The translations under genes were made by a program, and so were the position numbers. The notes under the pieces are model-generated. The model ran no database searches. It had not been told where the DNA came from and was given only the letters and a program-made list of their open reading frames with translations. Positions 35,701-47,700 of a stretch of DNA of 64,000 bases are shown one piece after another. The stretch's first letter is position 1; every line of letters starts with the position of its first letter. The stretch spans positions 2,879,256 through 2,943,255 of the forward strand of contig OY754990.1 of assembly GCA_963576475.1 (NCBI GenBank), given 5' to 3'. Source of the DNA: Molanna angustata (taxonomy: Eukaryota > Arthropoda > Insecta > Trichoptera > Molannidae).

Positions 35701-38700
35701 TCTTTCGATTGAAGTAAAAATCTACTTCATAGGCCTCGTAGGTTTTTAGTTACTTACAATAAAAAAATATAAAAGGGTTTTACTAAAACTAATTTTACAA
35801 GAAAAGTATTAAACATACAAACTGTTCCTTATTTCAATGACGTATCTTTTGAGGATATTGGGGAAATTATTTTCAAAATATACTATATAGCCTACTATAG
35901 CCTCTTAATGAAAAAAGATAGTGAAAGGTCTTGAGAATTTTTAATATTATTCCGAGCTCCATTTTGCATTAAAAATTATGTATATTGTTTACGTTACCTT
36001 TGGTGTCCGGCACCCGGGTGGTCAGCGCAAACTTTCTGGGCACCAGCCTCTCCGGCATCCTCTGCACTCGCAGAGAGAACCTGGTGGTGTGTCGACCCTG
36101 CAACGCCAGGAGGTCGTGCCTGTACAACTGCTGGCTCTTGCCTGATTAACAAACAGCAAATTAATAACGTGATGATGATAGGTCAAGTGGAAGACAAAGA
36201 CAAGAAAAAGATAGAGGAATAAGGATATACAAAAATATCATAGCCGATTCTACAAAAGCTCTTAGGTTACTAAATAAATAATGCATAATAAATAACTGAC
36301 CAGATAGAGACATGAGGACGTCTTTGATGACGTGCATCCACACGGTTCTCCTCGGACACAACTGTTCCATCGCCGTCTCGTGGAGTTCGTTCAAGTTGAG
36401 GGTGTAGATACCTTCCTCAGCTCCTAATAACCATCACAAAAATATTATTTATTAATTTGTATGATACAATAGAGGCATACAAGATACTTCACGATCACTA
36501 CAACTGTCCACAGTTGGAGACAATGTTCTGTTGCATAAGGAACACTAACCAGATAATATTCACTTCATTTTGTGTGTCAATAATTCTGTAGTTTGCTTCA
36601 CACACCGAGTGCTTGCACTCTGTTATGTTGGGATAATATGTTGAATAAAAAAATCTCAATTCCACTGCTATAATTCTCAATCTGTGATGCAATATGAAAT
36701 AATATAACAGGGAGGATCATATTTTGGTAACTTCAATTCATTACACGTTATTCAATGAAAGAATCTAAACAATGCTCTGAAAAGAGCGACTTGTAATGAC
36801 GTCATCGTGCTGGCAGCGGCGGAGGCTGTGAATGTGGAAAGCTCCAGGCAGTATAGTGAAACTGTGGAAAAAACTATTGACAAATGTGAAAAAATGGGAA
36901 TCACTCTATATATAACTACATTAAAGTATTACAGAAATGACTCATTTAATAGGAACACATCAATACACAGAGTGAATTGCCACATATATAACCTCATCAG
37001 AATGTGTAATAATAGTTTTATAATAGAATCAAATCAAGATAGACTGAATCTTTCGGAATATATCAAATTTAGCTTGCAATGTATTGGACATAAAATAAAA
37101 AATTCTATTCAAGTGCAAATACATAATACCAACACAAACGAACTTATGCAGACACCAGGGACAAGCAAGTCTTTTTTATACGAGACTCAGCCTCACCACG
37201 GATCAACTATTACAATGATTTAAAATCAGTCTTCAGTATCGGTCACCAGAATGCACAAGGACTTCGTGGGAAGCTCCACGAGCTGTCTACCTCATCTGCA
37301 GTTGCTCAAATGGATATATTGTGTTTTACTGAGACGTGGTTGAATGAATTAGAAATAATGAACTATAGTTTGCATCAGTTTAATATTGTTAGTTATTTCT
37401 GTAGAGAAAAAGCAATCAGAGGAGGATCATTGATTATGGTTAAAGATAATCATAAATCAAAGAATAGACCAGATATTGTCAAATTATCCGCGGAGAAGCA
37501 TTGTGAAATTAGCTGCGTTGAAACCAATAGCATTATAGTTTTATCAGTATACAGACCTCCATCTGGGTGCTTTGACATTTTCTTCAACATTATGGAGAAT
37601 GCCTTAAATCGAGCAACTTACAAAAATAACAAACATATTGCAGTGTGTGGAGACTTCAATATTAATTTTAACAATACCTCAAAAGAGTGTAGCACTTTAA
37701 TTGATCTAATGAATTCTTTCTTATTGACACGTTGCATCAAAAATGCAACACGAATAACGAAAAAATCATCCTCTTGTATCGATAACATATTTACTGATAT
37801 TGAAGCCAAACAAACTGACCTCTTAAACCTTGTAGGGTCCGACCATTTAGGACAAGTAATTAAAATCAATCTAAAAAACAAAATAATCACCAAAAGCACA
37901 AACCAAAAATATATCACTAAGAGATTATACAGTGAAGACTCATTGAAAATTTTTCTAAAGTCCATTGGCAATTCCTTTCCGAACACATGTATCCCTTCGA
38001 GTTGTTGTGCAAACACTCAATTTAATGAACTATTTAAAACCCTAGTACTAGAAACTAATAGTCATTTTCCAATCAAACAAATAAAAATTAAAAAGGACCA
38101 CAAGTCATTTGATAACTGGGCAACTCCTGGTATTGTAATATCTAGAAAAAAAATGTTTGAATTGTATAGCAGGAAAACATTTGATAACTCTGAGGCTTTG
38201 AAAAATAATATTAGGACTTACAGTGCAGTGTTCAGAAAGGTCTGTAGTGAAGCTAAGAAAAAATATTTAGCAGATAAAATAAGAAATTCCAAAAATCCCA
38301 TTAAAACCACATGGGATGTAATAAAACATGAAACTGGTAGAAATAAAGAATCTAACGACTATAACGACGATGAATTTAATAAATTGAAAACTGCCAACCA
38401 CTTCAATGATTTCTTTGTAAATATAGCTTCTTCAATTACCCATAACACATCAATAGAAAAAGCAATGAAACACTTGGTTCCATCGCGTAAACCCAATTGT
38501 ATTTTTAATTTTAGAAATGTCACAGAATGGGAAATAATAAAATTATGTAAAAAAATTAAGACAAAGAATTCAAACGATCTATGGCATATGTCCACACATT
38601 TCTTAAAATTAATTACTAACGGACTTGCCCCCTGCATCACCAACATTATCAACCAATGTCTGGTACAAGGTGTATTTCCGGAAAAACTTAAAATGTCAAG

Positions 38701-41700
38701 AGCTATTCCAATATACAAGAAGGGTGACAGAGCAGACCCCAGTAACTATAGGCCGATCTCAATACTGCCTGTATTAAGCAAAATATTCGAGAGGATTGTC
38801 GCCGAGCAGCTCACCCACTATTTAGTCGAAAATAATATACTACACCCCCAACAATTTGGTTTTCAAAGGGGCAAGAGCACATCAGATGGTGTAGCATCTC
38901 TCGTTCAAACGGTCCTTGAGTCACTGGATAATAGGTCGGATGCTTATGGAATATTCTGCGATCTTTCCAAGGCTTTCGACTGCGTTAACCATGACATCCT
39001 TGTCAATAAACTCAATTACTACGGAATATGCAATAATGAAAATAGATTTTTTAAATCGTACCTCGAAAACCGTCAACAAGTAACTGAGATTGATGGTGCT
39101 AGGTCCAACGGAGCTCTAGTAAATCGTGGGGTTCCGCAGGGGTCCATACTAGGGCCAGTACTATTCCTAATATATATAAATGACCTACCAAACTGTATCT
39201 CTAAAGACCAGGCAATAATAATGTTTGCTGATGATACATCTATAGTACTAAAGGAACGCAAAAACAAGGAAACTACCCTTGGCAATGCTTTAGAGATACT
39301 AGATGGGATGGGTGAGTGGTTCGGAGATAACGGACTCGCGTTAAATGTGACAAAAACGGGTGCAATTCACTTCTCCTTGAAAAGACACGTTGAAAATGAT
39401 TCAGTTATGTCTGGCCTTTCCCAACGAAAACTGGTAGTGGCAGACAACATAAAATTTCTCGGAGTCATACTTGACGCAAAGTTGCAGTGGACACCTCACA
39501 TTGAGACAATATCTAAGAAGCTGTGCTCAGCAATTTATGCGATAAAAAAAATTAAGGAAACTTGTGGCGAAGTGGCAGCTAGATCTGTATACTTTGCTTA
39601 CTTCCAGAATATTATGTCATATGGAATTTTATTCTGGGGCAGAGGGGCTGATTGGAGCCGAATTTTTATACTTCAGAAACGTGCAATTAGAGCATTGAAA
39701 AGCATGGGGTCAAGGGAGTCGTGCAAAGATTATTTTAAAGAATTAGACATACTCACACTTCCTGGCATGTATATTTATGAATGCCTACTATATGCACGCA
39801 AAAACATGCCCAACACCCCTCTGAACTCGGAATATCACGATTATAACACTCGCTCAAAGGGAAGTATCCGACCCGTGGAGCACAGATTAGCAAAATTATC
39901 TAAAAGCTTTATTTGTCTCAGTGTGCGTCTATTCAACAAGCTGCCGGAAGGAATCAAGTCTCTGAATGTTGATAAATTTCGAGGAGCAGTGAAGACGTAC
40001 CTCGTTGATAAATCTTTTTATTCTGTGGACGAAATGCTGGAGTGAACCATTTACATTCACTTCAGCATTGAATTGACTATAAAAAATTGTCCATTATATT
40101 TTTATATATTTTATAAAACTATGAGTGTAAAATTGACGAGTCCAAGTACCCGAGCTAGGGTCTACGGACGATAAACAACAATAAACAATAAACAATAAAA
40201 GAATATTAAGATCAATACAATTTTGAAATAATAATGAGATACAGTTTGTTTGAAAATAAGACAATTTTACTATCGCCATCTATGAAGTAACGAAGAAATC
40301 TTTTTGTAACGCCATCTATTGAGAGAAGTTGTTTTTATTTTGTAAACAATAAAAGCAACAGTCCTTATATATGAGGTGACAGTGTTCTCGCACAGATGTC
40401 ACCCCTGAACTAAAATTATTTTCGGAATTTAAAGTACCAAAACTAAATATTATATACAAAAGAAATGCAGCTAAGTATAAATGTAAATAATATTTTGTCA
40501 ATAAAATTTACCCCACAGATAATATTAGTACAGGATCTCGCACAAGTGGAATGATAAAAATCTCCAAAAATTGGCAAAATCATTATTCATACTTATTTTT
40601 TGTCTTTTTTATAAAAAAAGAATGAGTATGTCCTCGTAGTAACAAGTACATCCTCATACATTCCCTAAATTAAGCATAAATGCTTGTGCTATAGGTGAAC
40701 GAAATCGGTCATGGCAGTATTTGAAGTTGCGACCACTGGATTACAAACCCAGCGTACTAACCACTCTGCCACCACCCATATAATAGGGTACTATGGGGCA
40801 AAGTGGTACAATGATTAACCAGTTTAAACAATTTAAAAAAAATTCTGAAGTCAATTTTGATAAATTTTTGGTAACATTGAAAAAATATGGGTCGATGACA
40901 GAGCGGTTAGCGCACTGGGCTAGTTATCCATTGGTCGCTAGTTTGAATCCTGCCTCGACCGATTTCGTTCACCTATAGCACAAGCATTCATGCTTAATTT
41001 AGGGAATTTACGAAGATGTATATGTATTTGGTTAATAAGACAATAATATTTAAAAAAATAATAATAATCTAGTACTGTGTTGTTGTTTAGAGATAAAAAC
41101 TGGGAATCTACTTACAAAAAAGCAGAAAGTGGGATGCATCTTATTAAAAACTGTAACTCACTTACATTAAACAATGACAAAACAGTATACATAACTTTTA
41201 ACCAAATAAAAATGGACTACTGAAAATTCATGACTAACAAAGTAACTGTATATGTACTGAAATAAAAACAAACTAGACAAACGAAATACTTGGGAATAAC
41301 AATAGACCAATGTTTAAAATGGAAACCCCATATCTCAATTTTAAACATGAAATTAAAAAAAATTAATTTCATTTTTCATTCCATCAGAAATGTTTTACCG
41401 AAATCTGTCATTAAATTAATTTACTATTCACTTTACCAATCAATAGTAGAATATGGTATTATAGGGTGGGATGGTACTTATAAAACAAATATAGTTGTAA
41501 TAATTTACCTATAAGTACATGTTGGTCCCTGGTATCAGGATGTATCCAAGAAGCTGTGCAGTGTATCCTCAGGGGGCAGCCGTTGAACACCTGGAAATTT
41601 AAAGACGTTTAATTTAATGGACTGCCGTGAGGGTCAGCGAGGGCACTACTGAGAGCTGGGAACTCAAAAGTGCCTTCCAATGTCTCGTTAAGAGCGACAA

Positions 41701-44700
41701 AACACGCTTTGTTATATTACTTTGTGTTGAGATTAGAATCTAATAAAATTGGAGGACAACAATAGATCATAAATGGTTTCAGTGCAGGGTCAATGTAGGT
41801 TCCTCGTTTCATCTAAATAATTATAATATTAGTTACCTATACGTACAAGTTATAAATATGTGAAAAAATTGAATTAATGAATTAATTCATACTTTTTTTA
41901 CATTATGAGGCACAGGAGGACAGTACAGTATAAAGATAGCATCATTATAGTATGTGGACAATTGATATAGTATAAGAAAAGCATAGAATCGGGATAGTAC
42001 AGTACAAGGATAGCGCTGTAAGGAGAGTGTAGTATAAGGATAGCTCAGTATCAATCAGAAGAGTGTAGTATAAGGATAGCTCAGTATCAATCAGGAGAGT
42101 GTAGTATAAGGATAGCTCAGTATCAATCAGGAGAGTGTAGTATAAGGATAGCTCAGTATCAATCAGGAGAGTGTAGTATAAGGATAGCTCAGTATCAATC
42201 AGAAGAGTGTAGTATAAAGATAGCTCAGTATCAATCAGGAGAGTGTAGTATAAAGATAGCATCATTATAGTATGTGGACAATTGATATAGTATAAGAAAA
42301 GCATAGAATCGGGATAGTACAGTACAAGGATAGCGCTGTAAGGAGAGTGTAGTATAAGGATAGCTCAGTATCAATCAGAAGAGTGTAGTATAAGGATAGC
42401 TCAGTATCAATCAGGAGAGTGTAGTATAAGGATAGCTCAGTATCAATCAGGAGAGTGTAGTATAAGGATAGCTCAGTATCAATCAGGAGAGTGTAGTATA
42501 AGGATAGCTCAGTATCAATCAGAAGAGTGTAGTATAAAGATAGCTCAGTATCAATCAGGAGAGTGTAGTATAAAGATAGCATCATTATAGTATGTGGACA
42601 ATTGATATAGTATAAGAAAAGCATAGAATCGGGATAGTACAGTACAAGGATAGCGCTGTAAGGAGAGTGTAGTATAAGGATAGCTCAGTATCAATCAGAA
42701 GAGTGTAGTATAAGGATAGCTCAGTATCAATCAGGAGAGTGTAGTATAAGGATAGCTCAGTATCAATCAGGAGAGTGTAGTATAAGGATAGCTCAGTATC
42801 AATCAGGAGAGTGTAGTATAAGGATAGCTCAGTATCAATCAGAAGAGTGTAGTATAAAGATAGCTCAGTATCAATCAGGAGAGTGTAGTATAAGGATAGC
42901 TCAGTATCAATCAGGAGAGTGTAGTATAAGGATAGCTCAGTATCAATCAGGAGAGTGTAGTATAAGGATAGCTCAGTATCAATCAGGAGAGTGTAGTATA
43001 AGGATAGCTCAGTATCAATCAGGAGAGTGTAGTATAAGGATAGCTCAGTATCAATCAGAAGAGTGTAGTATAAGGATAGCTCAGTATCAATCAGGAGAGT
43101 GTAGTATAAGGATAGCTCAGTATCAATCAGAAGAGTGTAGTATAAGGATAGCTCAGTATCAATCAGGAGAGTGTAGTATAAGGATAGCTCAGTATCAATC
43201 AGGAGAGTGTAGTATAAGGATAGCTCAGTATCAATCAGGAGAGTGTAGTATAAGGATAGCTCAGTATCAATCAGGAGAGTGTAGTATAAGGATAGCTCAG
43301 TATCAATCAGAAGAGTGTAGTATAAAGATAGCTCAGTATCAATCAGGAGAGTGTAGTATAAGGATAGCTCAGTATCAATCAGGAGAGTGTAGTATAAGGA
43401 TAGCTCAGTATCAATCAGGAGAGTGTAGTATAAGGATAGCTCAGTATCAATCAGGAGAGTGTAGTATAAGGATAGCTCAGTATCAATCAGGAGAGTGTAG
43501 TATAAGGATAGCTCAGTATCAATCAGGAGAGTGTAGTATAAGGATAGCTCAGTATCAATCAGGAGAGTGTAGTATAAGGATAGCTCAGTATCAATCAGGA
43601 GAGTGTAGTATAAGGATAGCTCAGTATCAATCAGGAGAGTGTAGTATAAGGATAGCTCAGTATCAATCAGAAGAGTGTAGTATAAGGATAGCTCAGTATC
43701 AATCAGGAGAGTGTAGTATAAGGATAGCTCAGTATCAATCAGGAGAGTGTAGTATAAGGATAGCTCAGTATCAATCAGGAGAGTGTAGTATAAGGATAGC
43801 TCAGTATCAATCAGAAGAGTGTAGTATAAGGATAGCTCAGTATCAATCAGGAGAGTGTAGTATAAGGATAGCTCAGTATCAATCAGGAGAGTGTAGTATA
43901 AGGATAGCTCAGTATCAATCAGAAGAGTGTAGTATAAGGATAGCTCAGTATCAATCAGGAGAGTGTAGTATAAGGATAGCTCAGTATCAATCAGGAGAGT
44001 GTAGTATAAGGATAGCTCAGTATCAATCAGAAGAGTGTAGTATAAGGATAGCTCAGTATCAATCAGGAGAGTGTAGTATAAGGATAGCTCAGTATCAATC
44101 AGGAGAGTGTAGTATAAAGATAGCATCATTATAGTATGTGGACAATTGATATAGTATAAGAAAAGCATAGAATCGGGATAGTACAGTACAAGGATAGCGC
44201 TGTAAGGAGAGTGTAGTATAAGGATAGCTCAGTATCAATCAGGAGAGTGTAGTATAAGGATAGCACAGTATCAATCAGGAGAGTGTAGTATAAGGATAGC
44301 TCAGTATCAATCAGGAGAGTGTAGTATAAGGATAGCACAGGATGCAGTATAAGGATAGCTCAGTATCAATCAGAAGAGTGTAGTATAAGGATAGCACAGA
44401 AGAGTGTAATATAAGGATAGCACAGAATAGCAAGGATAGCACAGAATAGGATAGCACAAGAGTGCAGTATAAGGATAGCTCAGTATCAATCAGAAGAGTG
44501 TAGTATAAGGATAGCACAGAAGAGTGTAATATAAGGATAGCACAGAATAGCAAGGATAGCACAGAATAGGATAGCACAAGAGTGCAGTATAAGGATAGCT
44601 CAGTATCAATCAGAAGAGTGTAGTATAAGGATAGCACAGAAGAGTGTAATATAAGGATAGCACAGAATAGCAAGGATAGCACAGAATAGGATAGCACAAG

Positions 44701-47700
44701 AGTGCAGTAAAAGGATAGCTCAGTATCAATCAGAAGAGTGTAGTATAAGGATAGCACAGAAGAGTGTAATATAAGGATAGCACAGAATAGCAAGGATAGC
44801 ACAGAATAGGATAGCACAAGAGTGCAGTATAAGGATAGCTCAGTATCAATCAGAAGAGTGTAGTATAAGGATAGCACAGAAGAGTGTAATATAAGGATAG
44901 CACAGAATAGGATAGCACAAGAGTGCAGTATAAGGATAGCTCAGTATCAATCAGAAGAGTGTAGTATAAGGATAGCACAGAAGAGTGTAATATAAGGATA
45001 GCACAGAATAGCAATGATAGCACAGAATAGGATAGCACAAGAGTGCAGTAAAAGGATAGCTCAGTATCAATCAGAAGAGTGTAGTATAAGGATAGCACAG
45101 AAGAGTGTAATATATGGATAGCACAGAATAGCAAGGATAGCACAGAATAGGATAGCACAAGAGTGCAGTAAAAGGATAGCTCAGTATCAATCAGAAGAGT
45201 ATAGTATAAGGATAGCACAGAAGAGTGTAATATAAGGATAGCACAGAATAGCAAGGATAGCACAGAATAGGATAGCACAAGAGTGCAGTATAAGGATAGC
45301 TCAGTATCAATCAGAAGAGTGTAGTATAAGGATAGCACAGAAGAGTGTAATATAAGGATAGCACAGAATAGCAAGGATAGCACAGAATAGGATAGCACAA
45401 GAGTGCAGTATAAGGATAGCTCAGTATCAATCAGAAGAGTGTAGTATAAGGATAGCACAGAAGAGTGTAATATAAGGATAGCACAGAATAGCAAGGATAG
45501 CACAGAATAGGATTGCACAAGAGTGCAGTATAAGGATAGCTCAGTATCAATCAGAAGAGTGTAGTATAAGGATAGCACAGAATAGCAAGGATAGCACAGA
45601 ATAGGATAGCACAAGAGTGCAGTATAAGGATAGCTCAGTATCAATCAAGACTGCTGGAGCGAGATTCATGATTCAAAATGGATCGTAGTACTCATCATGA
45701 TCAAAATCCAATGTAAAGGATCAAGAGAATAATGCAACAGTCGACAAACAATTGCAAAGCTTTACCTTAGAGAAGCACGCCCCCATATGCACCTTGGGCG
45801 TTGGTGGCAGTCCATTTGTGTTGGGTCTTGGTGGGGTCAGGGCTCTACTCCGATGCCCTCTGTGGGAGCGACGGGGAGGTACTGGGGGGGACACAACATC
45901 GGGGGCAATGCCAACACCTGAAAATATAAAAACAAGATAGCTTGTTAGTATTACGGCATCAAAAATCGATAGATCCAAATGAAGAAAGTTTTATTGAAAC
46001 AAGGCACATTGTGCATAATATAGAGTCAAGTTACAAGCGTTACTTGACTCTATATTATGCACAATGATGGAAAAAGCTTTGACTATTGGAACTAAGTCTG
46101 TTGGTAATTTCATCTGTTGGAACTAAATCTTCCACTATCAGAATTAAATCTGTAAACTGTTTTATAAATCTTTAATCTGTTGGAACTAAATCTTCCACTA
46201 AAATTTTTGATGTTTGAACTGTTGGAACTCAATAGTTGGAATTTACTGATAAATATATCCATTACAACATTGTCTGTAAACTGAATATATTTTGGTTTTA
46301 ATCTGTCATTCATCATCATCATCATCATTTCCTGCCCCTCTATCCCAGTTCATCTGGGGTCGGGCCTCCTAATCATCAGTCGCCATGATCTGGGTCGTCT
46401 CCTGTGGGACACCTTGTGCCGCCAGCTCCCTCTCGATACTCGTCCACCATGTCGCCGGCGGTCTGCATCTTCCTCGTGGTTTTGAGGAGATATCGAGCAC
46501 AGTTTTGACGGAATGGGTGTCCTCCCTTCGCATGACATTCCCATACCATCGCTGTCTGCCGTCTTTTAATTTCTCCTCTATTGGGGCTACCTTAAAAGAT
46601 CCTCTGACGTACTCTATGGGAACTCTATCTTGCAAGGCATTTAATCTATCTGTCATTATGCTAATGAAATTATCAAAACAACAACAATATAAACCTCACC
46701 GTTGTTTTCAGTTTTGGCTTTATCCCTCTGGCTGTCGGAGAGGCTCCTTTGTCTCTGGCCACTTCCCTCCAATCTCTCCCTCCCCCTACCGTGCACCTCC
46801 ACGGGATGCGACGCCCTGTTGGCGATGCTCGCCTCCGACAGATTGAAGATCTCGTCCACCGACGAGCTGGTCTTCCTCCTGATCTCCGTCTCCGCCTCCT
46901 TGTCCAGTTCGCAGATGCAAAACTGACTGAGATCGATGAGGCCGGGTGGCAGATCCCCGTTGGAGTTTAGGGGCTGACTCCTGGAATGGTCGAAGAGGGA
47001 ATCGGAGCTGTGCCGGCCGTGCTTCTTGGCGACCCGCCTCTCGTTCTCGTGCAGACCCGTCACGGAATAAGCGCTGCGTATTCTCCTGTCTATTTCGTTG
47101 TCCATATTCAGCGACAGGTCTATCCTCTTGCAGAGGTCGTCTTCGAATAGTGACGCGCTGTCGTTGTTGTGATTCGCCTCTCTCCGCCGTCCGCTCCTTT
47201 TCGAGTCCTGGTCCGATGACAGGTTCAAGCTGTTGGCTATCTGCAGCGCTCGAAAGTTCGAGACGGAGATCTTCTGCTTCTTACAGGCGTCGCAAAAGAC
47301 AATGCCTGAGCTATTATTTGTCGTCGTGTTTTCGGGGACTGTGTTGTCCCTCCGGCATCCACTGCAAGAGCACTTTTTGTTTGCGGACGACGACACCGAT
47401 TGCTGGAGGTCGCTGAGCGCCCCGGAAAAGTTCTGAAATGACTGGTTCGAGTTGGGGTCTTTGGCCGGGCACTGTCCACAGTTGCACCCGTTGTCGAGGG
47501 CCTTGGAAGGCTGCGACACGATAGGGGAGTTGACTATGACCTCGCTGCCCGACTGATCTGCGTACATGATATCGTTGCAATAGCCGGTCATGCGCTGCGC
47601 GACGTGGTCTCCGCTCTGCACGGAAGCTTTGGACACGTCCCTAGGTATTTGGGGGCCGTGGTCGTGTCTGGTCTGCTGGCACTCGCTGCGGCACTTGTGT

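Larger units (their letters stand above)
36765..40197 (+). mobile_element. CR1/Jockey-group LINE, nearly complete
   Basis: Contains the end of ORF1, an open ORF2 and a 3' UTR ending in an (AATAAAC)n-type tail at about 40170-40197. A possible AAAGAAT duplication is seen at 36758-36764 and 40198-40204. It is truncated within ORF1. Antisense to hppy in a 4.9-kb intron. The open ORF2 argues for recent insertion. Confidence 0.88.

Noticed and set aside
37618..39285. Minus-strand ORFs of 132, 119 and 70 codons
   Set aside because: Shadows of LINE ORF2 on the other strand.
42585..45644. Minus-strand ORFs of 527, 188 and 264 codons in the 36/120-bp array
   Set aside because: Same repeat artefact. 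They lie inside an hppy intron and run directly into non-coding satellite.
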